Assembly (NCBI GenBank): GCA_023614405.1
Contig: CM042686.1
Location: 471,951,796 to 472,015,795, forward strand
DNA from: Avena insularis
Taxonomy: Eukaryota > Streptophyta > Magnoliopsida > Poales > Poaceae
DNA: 64,000 nt
Direction of reading: 5' to 3'
The translations under genes and the position numbers were made by a program. The first letter of the stretch is position 1. Each line of letters opens with the position of its first letter. Positions 24,209 to 36,911 of this stretch are shown here, in pieces. The notes under the pieces were generated by a model, which was not told the DNA's origin, made no database searches, and was given only the letters and a program-made list of their open reading frames with translations.

Positions 24209-27200
24209 TCGCGGTGTTTTTGTACATTGCATCATCATGACCGCATGCTCATGTCATGATGCCACATTGCATTTGAGCATCGTAATCATCATGCATGGTT
24301 TTGTCTAAAACTATTTTCGAAAAGTCTATTTCTGTTTTCTAAGTGCCCGTCTTTATTTCAAATCAAAACCCGGGTCTCCAGAATATTTTAGTTTGTCTAA
24401 ATATGGTTTGCAAAAGCCCCGTTTTAAATAAATAAAATTTTCAATTGTTTTAGGAGGCGGCCCGAAAGCTGGCTTGGGCCGGCCACCTCCCAAAATCCTA
24501 GTCTATCAAAACCCTAACCCTATCTAAACAAACCCTAGCTACCCCATCTCCCCAACCTGAGCCAGCCGCCACACCCTCTCTCCCTCTACCCCTGCTTCCT
24601 CCTCTCTTTTCAGCCACCTGCCCATTGGGCGTCTTCACCTCCCATCCCGCCCGCGCACTTTCCCCCACGCCACCTGCCGGGTCCCACCCCGCCAAATGTT
24701 CCCGCACGCGAGAGACGCGGACCAACCGCAACTCCCCTACCGCTCATCCCCACGCCCCCTGTGCGCTCCCAGCCATACGCCAACCTAGCTGGCCACGTTT
24801 CCCTGGGCCGATGACACCTTGGCCGACCACCACAGGGATTCCCTTGGCTGGCTCCAGTCCCCACGCCCCGTCCACCTCACGGGAGACGCGCCCCTGACCC
24901 GTTCCTCCCAGAGCCACCTCGCCATGAACCCGCCTCAAGGGCTCACAGCTTCCATCCGCGTGTGCTCCAGCCACCCGCCGCGCCAATGGTCGCCTCCTTC
25001 CTCCCTGCTTCGCCCACCTCTCCCCTCTCTCTCCCCTGGACCCACCACCTACCCCGATCCCCCACGCGGCCTCGCGGCCCCCCACCCACCGCGCCTTCCC
25101 CACCACCCAATCCCCATAGCCGCCCACCGCCAGAGCCGGTCCAGCCCCCACCAGCGACCCCGCTGCGCCTGCTAGCAAGCTCGCCGGCCACCGCCTCCCT
25201 CCCATGTCTTGAGGCGTGCGCCCACCTCGCCAGGCACTGGGCGGAGCGCCGCTTTCGACCCAGCGACCTCACCTCCACTCCATCGCCGGAGTTGTTCGCC
25301 TCGCCCTACGCCTCTTCACGAGCCGGCCCTGAGCTTCGCCGGGCGCGGCCTTCAAAGATCTCTCGAGTCCGCCGCCTCGTGGCCGTGCCACTGCTGTTCT
25401 TCCTCTGAAAGTGCATGCATACATTGAGCCCCGCCCGCCTACCACTTCACTAGCCCAGGCGCCTCAAGCACGCGCCATTGCCGCTATACAGTTGGTTCCG
25501 GCGCCTCTCTGCAAACTCGGCCACTCGCCCTCTGGTCGTTCTCTGCTGACTTAATGGTGGAGGCCTCATCGGGTGTTGTCGTCGAGGATCTCGTAGGCCC
25601 TTCGTAGTACCGCCATGGAGCTCTCCGCCTCTCCCCCTCTACCATGCCCTTAAGCGCTGCCACATACTGCGTCTTGCCACCGAGCCGTTTGCTCCCACCC
25701 CAGCCTCTGAGAAGCTGCACGCCTCCCCAGATTGGAGTTTGCTTTGCTGCAGTGTGTGCGTGTGTGCGCCTTTAAAGCTCAGGGACGTGTTAGCCTCATG
25801 CCTAGATTCACTTGTACACGGGCCACGCCTTGCTAGGTTTAACAATCTTCACGGTGCTCATGTACCATGTTTAGCCAAGTTGATCGGCGACATGAGCTGC
25901 CATGACATCGAACCAGAGCAAAGTCGAGATCATCCGGGACAAGGCCGTGGCAAGTGGACATGACAACTCAAAGGCTTGCAGGGCCGAACCACAAGGTCGC
26001 CAATGGACTTGGTTTTAACGTAGAGTCCTTCATCATGGAACACACGAGCTCTTTCTCCGGATCCGAAGACCGTTCCTGTGACCACCATGATCTTGACACA
26101 TACGCCAAGACCCACAAGTCACCGGAGGTCTGAAAACCGAACCCTCTCGACACGCCCGCGAGACCACTCGCCAGGCGCCGTAAGTTCTCCAACCCTAATG
26201 GGGATCCGATCCATCGGAGCGCCAAGACCTCCTTTCGAGGAGTTCTTCTTCACAAAGGCGTCAAAGATCTCCTACGGACCCAAAGACCACTTGTACCCGA
26301 TCCATTCAAGTTAGCCATCGATGGCAAGATCGCATCGGTAGATTTGTCACCCAAGTTCTCTCGTCACAACACAACAAGTTCTCCATCTTGTATCCGAACC
26401 TCGCCATCCCGTACAGAACCCTGAGACCCGAACCCGGACTCCGGAACCCAAGAATCTTCCAGAACCTGAGATGTGTGACCTAAGCCCTTATTTTTTATAA
26501 TATGACATTCTCACTTATTGCATATTAAATGGTTCATAATTGGCGACGCATCATGTGGTTTTATTGGGCATAATGTCGATTCATCTAATAATTAAATATG
26601 GAGTCTATATGCAGAAATTTATACTTGTATTATACCGCCTCCATTTAAACTTGTGTAGCGTAATCGATACTATGTTTTGGCCTTATTAAGACAACATTTA
26701 AAATGCGGGGTATCTAAACAACATGAACCACTTAATTAATTATTAGGGACCCGCTCCACTAAATTTTGTCTAGTACGCATCAAGCATCTATGCCATGCCA
26801 TGCATCATATCATAAGCGCTGCGAGATCTTCTGTTCGTAGTATTAAATATTGCATCCGTTGTTTCTTCTAGTGTTTGCTTCTTCAGGTATTAGATTAGGC
26901 CGATGAGTTGATGCGAGTATCTGCAAGTTCTCCTAATGATGATCCTTGGCCAAGGTGTTTCCTGCAAGCATCTCTCCCCTTTCTACCTATTTTGCATTTA
27001 TAGTCTTTATTTCCTCATGTTGATCTATTACTATCCGTGTGCCAATGCTTTAGTTTCGTACACCAAAGTTATCATCCATTACAGCCTCTATATTGCCTTT
27101 GGACACCCTCCTATTATTACCCGTGTTTGGTAGATAAGCTGGCCCCTGCTTGAGTCGTAGTTGCTTACTTAAAAGGTGCGATCTCGTGTTGTCGAGTACC

Positions 27201-27985
27201 ACATTTGTTGGTATCTTTGGCGAGATGTTTATGGTGGAGATGCTTATTGGTGGAGATGATCCATGACTTTAAACACAACTATTAAATTGCTAGATATAAT
27301 TAATGTAGAGGCATCGGTGGCAAGCAATAGATGTTATTTGGTTCTTCCATGCTGCTCACTTGTGTCCGTGGGACCCGAGTACTTGATACCGTTCCTTGAT
27401 TTTTTTTCGCACTATCCACATCCGGAGGCCTTATGGACCCCCCCACCCCCCAGACGAGGCTTGATTCATTTCTATTCCTTGGGGCCACAAACTAGTTTGG
27501 GGCTTTATTACTATGTCTTGCATTACTTATGCTTAAACATGTTTTACTACTTTATTTAAGATTGTGCGTGGAGCACCAGATCGTCTTTTATTTAGGGTTG
27601 GAGTGTTTTAGCAAGGTATCGACAAGACCCAGTCACACTTTCGGGTTCCCAAGTCATTTATACAGACCATTGGCGCAAACCTTGGAGTCACGGTTTCGGA
27701 GCGGCCAACTTCGCTATGCGGGTAGCTTAATGGGGTGGGGCCCTGAAATATTTATGAATCTGTGATTTCTATGTCGTGAAAGCCTCGTTGGGTTTTTTTA
27801 GAGTTGGTTTTTCGAGGTTGATCGAGTGTGTGTTGCTATTTGTGCACCTCTGCATAGGTAAAACTTTCTGAAATCCACACGTGTGTCACTGATTATATAG
27901 ACGACTCGAGCACAAGATATCTTGATCATAGACAAGCATAACTAAAGTAGTGCAAATAAATTTGACTTAATATGTGACTAGTAAT
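24209..27985 (+). mobile_element. Long GC-rich LTR-like block F (Gypsy, family unresolved)
   Basis: The block opens with ATTGCATCATCATGACC-like sequence (24219) typical of some long Triticeae Gypsy LTRs. It runs through a C-rich, strongly strand-asymmetric section (about 24450-25450) and continues into AT-richer sequence with no coding frames (26480-27850). A stretch near 26935-27200 (GATGATCCTTGGCCAAG, TCATGTTGATCTATTACTAT) reads like known repeated LTR sequence. The 60-153 codon frames at 24498-25400 overlap on both strands, as expected from biased composition, and none looks like a real gene. The Gypsy LTR assignment is from memory. Confidence 0.45.
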
Positions 27986-28108
27986 CAGCTCAATTATAGC
28001 GGAATGGATATTAAAATGCCAACAACTTGGTGGTGGATCTTGGTTGTATCGTTAATGCTGATATACACGCCTAGTAAGTATTGCAACTCCAATGGAATGT
28101 GATAAAAG
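27986..28108 (+). pseudogene. Left remnant of Gypsy element G, upstream of RT
   Basis: This short stretch abuts the 5' LTR of element D. Its last bases (GAATGTGATAAAAG) read in the same frame and position as the residues just before LIPT...GYRM in Athila-type Gypsy RTs, and the sequence right of D starts AGGCTTATCCCAACGAG. D therefore appears to have inserted into the RT gene of G. Only the last few dozen bases are convincing. Confidence 0.45.
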
Positions 28109-30120
28109 TGTTGAGATATACTTAAGAGGCAATAATAAAGTGGTTATTATCATATCTTCACACTTATGATAAATGTTTACATACCATGCTATAATTGTAT
28201 TAACGGAAACATTAATACTTGTGTGATTTGTAAACTTAATTTGAAGTCCCTAGTATAGCTCTATACTTCACTAGATTTGTTGGTTAATAGATGATTGTGG
28301 TTTACCTATCATGAACATTGAGATGTTATGCTAACAACAAGATCATATCGTTAGGAGAATGATATGGTGGACATACTCCTATAGATAAAGCGTAGCATAA
28401 AGATCATGTCATTTCTAATAGTTCAATTGCTATATGATTTCTGATACATAGTAACCTAATTCCTTCGACCATGAGATCATGCATATCACCTTTACCTCTG
28501 ATGGATGCTTGATGTCATCCAAACACCACACCGTAATGTAGGTGGCTATAAAAAGTGGCATTGAGTGTTAGGAAGGAAAGTATTGGTTGAAACACATGGA
28601 TCAAGAGTGGGATTTGTCCATCCATACTTAATGACGGATAGATATATACTCTGCAGGCCCTCTTCGGTGAAATGTCATCCAATTAGCTTGCAAGCATGTG
28701 ATTTGGCTCCACAAGGGATCACATATCACGGGAGCGAAAAGAGTACTTATCATTAACAAGGTTGAACTAGGTATGCGGAGATACCGGCGATCATAACCTC
28801 GGATAAGTAAACTATGCTCGTGAGACAAAGGAAATTGGTATCATATGTAGTGGTTCATTCATTCGCATAAGTAATCGTGAGAAATATGTAAGAACCATAT
28901 GAATTTCCAGATTCCTCTATTGGTTATTGTTCGAGAAGTGTCTCGATCATGTCCGCATAATTCACGAACCGAGTGAGGAGACACATAAGGATTCGACGTT
29001 GTTTGAGTAGTTATGGTATTATAGAGAAAGGAGACCGAATGTTGTTCGAGTCTCCGAGGATGGGATCAAAAGGGATATCACGAGGTGATCCGGAATGGTC
29101 CGGAGAATAAGATTCATATAAGGAAAGTCCTGTTTCGGAGTTGGGGAATGGTTCCGTGTTTTCATCGGGAATATTCTGTAAGGAATCCTTTAATGTCCCA
29201 AGCACTCACGGAGGGAAGGGTACATGAATGTGTCATTACATATTGGAATGATTGCATCATGTACTAGAGTGTTCTGCTGTCCAAAAATAAAGGGGTTATT
29301 TAAATCCTAAATTGAAAAAGTCAAGCGGCTAGTTTGAAAGTCAAGCACTACAAGTTTTGGAAAGTGGAAAGAGAGGAGGAGAAGTGGAAACTGCAGTTCG
29401 GGAGGGACTTCCTCCTCCCCAAGCCCGGCGCCCACCTCAAGGCCGAGTTGTGCCAGGAGGGACTCCACTCCCTCCCCTTGGCGCCCGGCCGCCCCACTCT
29501 ATAAAGGGAGGCAGGGCCCTCCCCTCCTAGTGGCACACTGAGTTCCTATCCTCCCTAAACTAAACCCCTAGACCTAAACCCCAAGTTTAGAGCTATTTCG
29601 GATTTAGAGCCTCTCTAATTGATTTAGAGCCTTCTAATTAGTGTGTCTAATTACTAGACTCACTAATAGCCCTCTCATAAGCTCCACCATACTCGCATCA
29701 AGCTTGAAAGTAGAAGCTCCCTGCATGATCTCCCCTCTACTTCCCAGCATTACCGCCAGTTGTCACTTTGCCCTAACTGCGCTGCAAAGAGTGCTACAAC
29801 CTCCGCTGCAGTTCGCCGGAACAAGGAGAGGAAGGTCTTCGTCCGAAAATGTCAACGCAGGACCGATCATGAGCATTGCCAGTTTAACGTACGTTTTACC
29901 CAGATCGCTGGCGCCCGGAAGGATCGTCTAGCGATCTTGAGGTCCGGAAGAGTACGACTACATCATCCACGAATCGCTTCTCGTTAACCGCTTTGGAATC
30001 TTCGAGGGTGAGTTCCTCATCGCACTCGCTGCTGCAATCTAGTAGATAGATCTTGGCTTCATTTTATTTGTATCTTTTGATAGAAAATTTTTGTTTTCCA
30101 TGCTACCAACTCCTCTGACA
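28109..30120 (+). repeat. 5' LTR of element D
   Basis: It starts TGTTGAGATATACTTAAGAGGC and ends CTCCTCTGACA, 2012 bp, about 160 bp longer than its partner. A TATA-like TCTATAAAG is at 29498-29506, followed by the leader-like CTAAACCCCTAGA block at about 29556. Confidence 0.85.
29498..29506 (+). promoter_or_regulatory. TATA-like box of the element D 5' LTR
   Basis: TCTATAAAG follows a C-rich stretch. The 3' LTR has the equivalent CTATAAAGG at 36356-36364. Transcription would run into the D internal region. Confidence 0.5.
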
Positions 30121-30135
30121 AAGGGTATCGAGATG
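30121..30135 (+). other. Primer binding site of element D (diverged)
   Basis: AAGGGTATCGAGATG directly follows the LTR and resembles TGGTATCAGAGC. It supports the LTR boundary. Confidence 0.45.
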
Positions 30136-33100
30136 TGTCTATATGTAGATCCGTCAGACCTGCAGTAGAACACAATTGTCGTCCATTGTGGGCATTGATA
30201 CTTTTATTGTAGATTGCTTTTTGTGTACTTTGCATCTTCGCGGTATGTTGGGATGAAGCGGCTAGGGCTAACTCTTGTTATGACATCGTTCATGAGACTT
30301 GCTCCACGCTTGACATGCAACTTGTATTGCATAAGTGGCTTTATGGGTGCCTGCTTTCTCCTAAAGATAGTAAAGATCCACCTATTTACAATTCAGGTGA
30401 TCAATAATACTAGCTAGTATCCAATGTTGTGGTTCTTTTGGTTCGTAAGATTAGAAAGCGATACTTATTGAAAGCCCCAAACTAATGCGTAAAATATGCA
30501 AAGAAAGTAGAGGCGTCCCAACTTTGCTTTTGCGAGGGGGTGTCTTGAATGATGGATATGGCCATGATTGTGATTATATTTGATGTATGCAATGTTCCTT
30601 ATTGTAAGTTACAATCAAGTGTTATTTTTCATATGGTCAGTTTTAATTCTCTGCTAAGACCTGGCGGTTCATTCAAAGGAAGTTGTAATATAATGTGGAC
30701 TACAAACTAAGAAGAAGCCGCCATTGACCTTTGGATGCTGGCGCCTATGATGATGAAGATCATGTTCAGGTTGAAGATGGAGACCGCTGTCAAAGGAGAA
30801 AGGGCCACATCACATAATAGAATCGATGAGTTAACTTTATGCATCTTGTATTGCTTAGTAGACGCCCATTTTAGCATTATAAGATGATCCTCATGCACAT
30901 AAATTTCGTTCTAAAGTGTTCACCTTATATGCACTGCTACAAAGCTTGTCGCTCACACCACGGATGACTCCAAAATCTTTGATTCCGCGGTGAATACAAC
31001 GTGAAAGTGTTGATTTGCTTATGCTAGTAGCTAAGGTTTGATCTTGACGAGTTTAGCATGTATGCATACGGCCTCAGAACATCGATTACCGAAAGGCAGG
31101 AGTATGAGTCATAGCAGATATGATGTGAACATGTTGATTGTTCGCCATTGAAACTATATCAACCTCGTGATGACTGGTTTTATGTGGTGGATTTGGTTCA
31201 TGTGATCACTAAAACAATGGAGGGACAAAGTATTGGAGTGGAGTTCACTCTAGATTAATTTAATTATTAATTAGAACTCAAACTAAATCAAAGTGAATTT
31301 GGTACAGTTGTTGTAGTCATTGGTATCCGCTACCACCTTTTGCGCTAGTTATAATTGAGATGATGTAACTAGTAGAATTCTGTTAGTTACTTTACCAATC
31401 GCATCGTATTGTTTTTGAAGTGTTAATCTAAAGTTTAAAGTCCCACAAACTTTCAAAGAATTTTGCCATCTACAAAGTTTAATAATTAGTATTAAAACAA
31501 GGAAGTGACAATTCCAAAGTGTTAGTATATGAGTCATCCATGTTTTGTCTCCTCATGATTCTTAGATATTCAAAAGATTATCTTAATATCCAAGGTTATC
31601 TAGAATCACGAAAGAGTTGTTTGCAAACCATGATGTGTGGAAGATATTGTGAAGTATCCTAAAACGAGAGTTTTTCAAGTTTTACGTCTTGTGATAGAGT
31701 ATAATACAAGGGGAAAGTCATGTTCTCATGTTTGATGAGAATTTGCAAAGGTTGGAGATTTACTAGTTGTCCTATAATCTTCCATATCAGCTGTTTTGAG
31801 AGCTTAACATTTATACTCGGCATGATTCAATCGTTACAAGCTAAAGTAGCTAGACTGCTGATAGGTCCATGATGAGGTGAAATATTTGATGTAGGTAAAA
31901 TGTTTGCTTACTACACCAAGAGATTACTAAAGAAAGGAATTTGAAAGAATCTTGCAAATATTTGATAATGGTGATACTACACTTCAAAAGTGCAAGTTCA
32001 AAGACATTGAGTATTTAACTATACGTACGCTTTGGACTATGTGTAAAATAAGTATGACTCCACCATTGATGTTGATAGATTCTTCAAATGGAAAGGAAAT
32101 ACCAAAGAGAATTTCATAAGCATATATGAAAAGAAAGACTAGAATTGTTCTAATTTAAGTATATAGATGATATATGTGTTATGGCCATATTCTTGCTTAT
32201 TAAACAATGTGGTTTTAAGTATTTCGACACTGAATTTGTTGGTGTGAACTGTCATACTAAACAACACAATTCATGAACTAAATGGCTCAAGTAACTAGCA
32301 TAAAGATTATAAGATGATGTTCATCTATAGCCAAATAAAGGTTATTTTGTTGCTCGTTAAACATCAACGCTGCCTCAAGATTTGTTTTATCGTGTGACAG
32401 GAGAAACAAAGGGTTGTTCAAATAATCAGCCGTGAATCCATAAAAGATGGATGATTCACAAATCTCTGGAGAAATCACATCCATAAAACTAGTGCCAAAA
32501 CTGTCGGAAGTAAAGACAAATTGATTGAAAGATCATCAGGAAGCACGCCGCTTAAATTATATTGAAAGAAAAACATGAAGAAAACTCCCCATGTGATGGA
32601 ATTTTGAGCTTTTGATTTTTGATCAAAATGACGCTTTGTGAAACTTTCCAGAGATAAATTAAAACTTCGCTCATAGGCCAAAAGGGAACGAAAGATCAGT
32701 TTATTGGAACTTGCATATTGTCGCATTTAACTCCATTATGTAGTCAAGATGGTGGATTTCAATTTACATGTCCAAAATTTGAGTGAATATATGAATATTT
32801 ACTTATTAAGGATGAAGTATGAAACACGAAAAGTTCCAAAGATTTCTAAGATGAAGTAAAACGCCTTAACAAGAATATAAATAGTTTATGATAGATCATA
32901 AAGGAAGATATTTGAGTTACATGTTTAGCATATCACCCAGGATTTTAAGGAATCGTCTGCGGATTTGCATTTCCAAACACCATAAGAGTATGAGCATGGA
33001 TAATTAAAACCTTGTCATGGTAAGATCAAAGGTGTAAATATATAGAACTCTAATATATTTAAAGATTAAAAGCTTTAGACCACCGCTTTCCACTAAAAAG

Positions 33101-33590
33101 AGCTCCATCATAATCCGCTGAAAATGACACCATATATAAGTTATGGTTTTAGATAAAAAACCCAAGCAGTCCTTTTCAAACATTGGCATGCTAAGTATAA
33201 GAAAGATAACAGAAACCAAAAAGCCTGGACAAACCCCGCTTTGCATACCGCAAGTATTCTCCGATAAAACGGGAGACAAAAAGTGTTCGTCATTAGAACG
33301 CCAGTTTTGAGAGAAGGAATTCTTTTCGCTGTGAAAAGTTAAGTAGGAGGACACAGAACTTTTGATAAGGTTAAAAGAACCTTTAGCCATATGATCAAAG
33401 TTGCGCGAAGACCGAAAAGTACCCGAGGCAAAGAATAATGCTTTATGGGCTCACGGCCTCTACAAAGGTTGTAAATACAGGTCTAAGCTCTAGTTGGAAA
33501 ACAAGTAGGCTGGATGAACAATCAAATACCAAGATTTGAGGTTGAATCATTATTGAGGAAATAATGAACTACTACATGCAAAGAAGCTTA
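30136..33590 (+). pseudogene. Leader, gag and integrase region of element D (decayed)
   Basis: The leader holds the motif shared with A, B and C (AGAGGCGTCCCAACTTTG at about 30508-30525). Further right no domain is clearly readable. The order of a Copia element implies gag, protease and integrase here. Minus-strand frames at 32475-32726 and 33004-33390 (128 codons) overlap this region but lie on the wrong strand for the element and resemble nothing I know, so I treat them as chance. Confidence 0.5.
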
Positions 33591-33599
33591 CGATGGGCT

Positions 33600-34300
33600 C
33601 CCATCACAAATACTTGAAGCCATAATCCGGTGATGTTCCATACACGAAATCAAGTTTGAACTTGAAGGACCAAAAGGTGTGGCACCTTGCAAACAGGTTT
33701 GATCTATAAAGAATTAGACATGGATGTTTCACATCTATGAAATAGTTTACATGCTGGGAAAGACGTTCACAACAATGTTCAAAGGCTACATGACAAGATT
33801 TGATCTTCATAGCGATTTTAGTCTAGACGGATTAATGGCAAACTACTACATATAATTTGTTATGTGGTAAAGAGAATAACAAAACAAGTTCTTCTAATAG
33901 AATGGCATTTAGAATGGCATGATACTTTTCCAAAGGGTTTTGTTAATTCAAAGGATGCTAAAAGCAGCGTAAACTTCAATGGCTGAAGCGGCATATGGAG
34001 TTGGAATCTTCACTATGATGAAACCGTTAAAGAGTTTAATTTCACTGAGATACGAAGATGCTCGAAGATTTGCAAGAAATTAAGGGGAGCTAAGACTTGT
34101 TTCTAATACATTATGTGGAAGACATTGTTGATTGGAACAATGTATCTTTTATTAACATATTAAGAATTTCATCCCTGATGAGAAAGACTTAGGCAAACCC
34201 AAATATTTGGGTATCAATAGACGCTAATATGTATTAAAATGTATATATAGATTAGATATCGAATCTAATATAGAAACTACAAGAGCTGTTCTTAAGGTAC
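33600..34300 (+). pseudogene. Reverse transcriptase of element D (catalytic motif altered)
   Basis: Near 33650-33720 the frame SLNLKDQKVW fits the conserved start of the Copia RT domain (DNQVW...). At about 33970-34070 residues resembling SWN...YDE.VKEF.F lie in the thumb-adjacent region. At 34097-34141 the sequence reads LFLIHYVEDIV, where the catalytic motif should be YVDD, so the first Asp is Glu. Stops separate these blocks. RNase H is expected at about 34500-34900 but is not clear. Confidence 0.65.
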
Positions 34301-35050
34301 GTAAAGGATTGAAAGAGTTCAATGTTGATGATATATCTAAGTGTATTGGCAACGGTAAGTGAAACAAAGATTCAAGCATAGATGGATACTTGATGCATGA
34401 AATCACAAAGAGTATTTATATCAATCATACATCGTGGATATGTACAAATCCGTGAGCATGTCCCATGCTACAAAAAATTATGAGCATATACTGTAATGAT
34501 TATAAGATGACTGGCTGGACTTATATAGTAAGGGATATTCAAAGATCTTTTGAAGAACCAGAGTATATTATTTGTAGAAGTGACAACAGATGGTTAGTCT
34601 ATCAGGAAAAAGTATCACATTGATACTAGTTTCATGCCAGCACAAATTAAGTTTATCTCAATCTAAATTATGTTGCACACAATGGAAAGTGAGTTCCATA
34701 ATGGATTTGATGATTCCAAAGTTAAGACATTGCGATGCATATCAACAAAAGGTTGGTATACGACTAATATAGCAAAGAAAAGAGGGAGCATTTGGTGTCA
34801 AGTAATGAATAAAACTAGTGTAGTTCGTCAGTGATATTGATATAGATATATTGTATACAATATTATCACACGTTTTAACCCCAAAGAACTAAAGTCACAC
34901 CGTAGACCAATCACACAAAGCCATCTCATTAGAGAATGAGTGATGCAGTATTACAATATGACCCGGAAGTGTCGATCCGTGAGACCGCTAACACCGTAGT
35001 CTATAAAAGAAAAACACAAAGGTTTGAAATTGATTTATCGGGATTTCAAA

Positions 35051-35063
35051 GGTAAGTGGAGAC
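35051..35063 (+). other. Polypurine tract of element D
   Basis: GGTAAGTGGAGAC lies immediately before the 3' LTR, matching the AAGTGGGAGAC ends of the tracts of A-C. Confidence 0.6.
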
Positions 35064-36911
35064 TGTTGAGATATGCCCAGAGGCAATAATAGTATGTTAT
35101 TATCATATCTTCACACTTATGATAAATGTTTACATACCATGCTATAAGTGTATTAACTGAAACATTATATTTGTGATTTGTAACTTATGACTCTAGTCCT
35201 AAGATAGCCTCTATACTACTAGTTTGTTACAGTTAGATGACTGTGGTTTCTATCATGAACATTGAGATGTTATTAATAACAAGATCATATCGTTAGGAGA
35301 ATGATATGGCATACTCCTATAGATAAGCTGTGAGTATAAAGATCAAGTCATTTCAATAGTTCAATTACATATGCTTTCCGACATAGTAACCTAATTCTTC
35401 GACTATGAGATCATGCATATCACCTTTAATTTGATGGATGCTGATGTCATCAAACAACACCGTACAGTAAGTGGCTATAAAAGTGGCATTGAGTGTCGGA
35501 AAGTATTGGAAGCTGAAACATGATCAAGAGGATTTTGTCCATCCACATGACTGATAGATATACCGGGCCTTCTGTGAAATGTCATCCAATTAGCTTGCAA
35601 GCATGTGTGACTGCTCACAAGGGATCATATATCATCAGAACGAAAGAGCATTTATCAAGAGAATAAGGTTGAATCTAGGGTATGCGTAGATACCTACTTA
35701 TCACAACTCCTGTGATAAGTAAACTATCGTGAGACAAAGGAAATTGGTATCATGTAAGTGGTTCATTCGGGACGCAAAGTAATCGTGAGAAATATGTGGA
35801 GCCATATGAATTTTATCTCTATTGGTTATTGTTCTAGAAGTGTCTCGATCATGTCCGCATAATTCACTTAACCGTAGGGAGACACACACTTATGATTCAC
35901 GTTGTTTTATAGTTATGGTATTATGAGAAAGAGACCTAATGTTGTTCGGAGTTCCTGGATGGGATCCGGATATCACGAGGTGATCCGGAATGTCCCAGGA
36001 ATAAGATTCATATAAGGAAAGTCCTGCTGAGTCAGGGGAATGGTTCCGGCATGTTTTCATCGGAACATTCTAGAAGGTCTTTAACGTCCTAAGACCGTGA
36101 GGGGAAGGGCATGAATGTGTCATTACATATTGGAATGATCGGTGATCATGTACTAGGTGTTTTGCTGTCCAAAATAAAGGGCTTATTTAAATCCACTGAA
36201 AAAGTCAAACGCTAGTTTGAAAGTCAAACCAGCAGTTTTGGAAAGTGGAAAGAGAGGAGAAGTGGAACCCAGTTGGGAGGATTCTCCTCCCCAAGTCACG
36301 CTTCCACCTCAAGGCCGAAGTTGTGAGGACTCCATTCCCCGTCACGTCTTCCCACCTATAAAGGGAGTAAGGGCCTCCTCCTAGTACACATTAAAAATTT
36401 ATCCTCTAAATTCAAACCCTAGACTCAAACCCCGGTTTAGAGCTATTTCGGTTTAGAGCCTTCAATTGATTTAGGTTTCTAATTAGTGTGTCTAATTACT
36501 AGACCACTAATAGCCTCTCTCATATGTTTTCTCCACTCCATACTGCATTCTGGCCATATGGTCATGGATCTCCCTCTACTTCCTGGGCAAGACGCACGCC
36601 AAGGCACGCCGGAATTGCAAGGAGAGTGCTACAACCTCCACGTCATTGAACAAGGGAGAGGAAGGTCTTCGTCAGTACCGAGCGATGTGACCCATTGGGA
36701 GACGCTGCGGGAGCGATGGCGCTGGAAGGATCGTCTCTGATCTTGAGATCGGAAGAATCTGACTACATCACCCAGAATCTGCTCTCGTTAACGCTTTGGA
36801 ATCTTGGTGAGTTCCACTATCGACTGCGTTGCTACAATCTAGTAGATAGATCTTGGCTTGTTTGTTTGTATGCGATAGAAATTTTTGTTTTCCATGCTTT
36901 CGAACCCTACA
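35064..36911 (+). repeat. 3' LTR of element D
   Basis: It starts TGTTGAGATATGCCCAGAGGC and ends CGAACCCTACA, 1848 bp. It is co-linear with 28109-30120 with numerous small gaps. Right of it the Gypsy RT of G resumes. Confidence 0.85.

Larger units (their letters stand above)
28109..36911 (+). mobile_element. Copia element D, two LTRs, inserted in Gypsy element G
   Basis: This is a plus-strand LTR retrotransposon of 8.8 kb: 5' LTR 28109-30120, primer binding site, leader with the shared motif, decayed gag-pol, polypurine tract and 3' LTR 35064-36911. The two LTRs match along their length (for example TAGATCTTGGCTT and TTTTGTTTTCCATGCT near both ends). RT pieces at 33600-34300 show it is Copia. 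The left flank ends AAAAG and the right flank begins AGG, compatible with an eroded 5-bp target duplication. It is dead, with no long frames. Confidence 0.87.

Noticed and set aside
24744..25408. Overlapping frames of up to 153 codons on both strands
   Set aside because: Low-complexity Gly/Arg- or Pro/Ser-rich products from a C-rich strand-biased region; no domain and no consistent start.
33004..33390. 128-codon minus-strand frame inside element D
   Set aside because: It lies antisense to a decayed Copia pol region, with no recognisable domain. Most likely a chance frame in AT-rich DNA.
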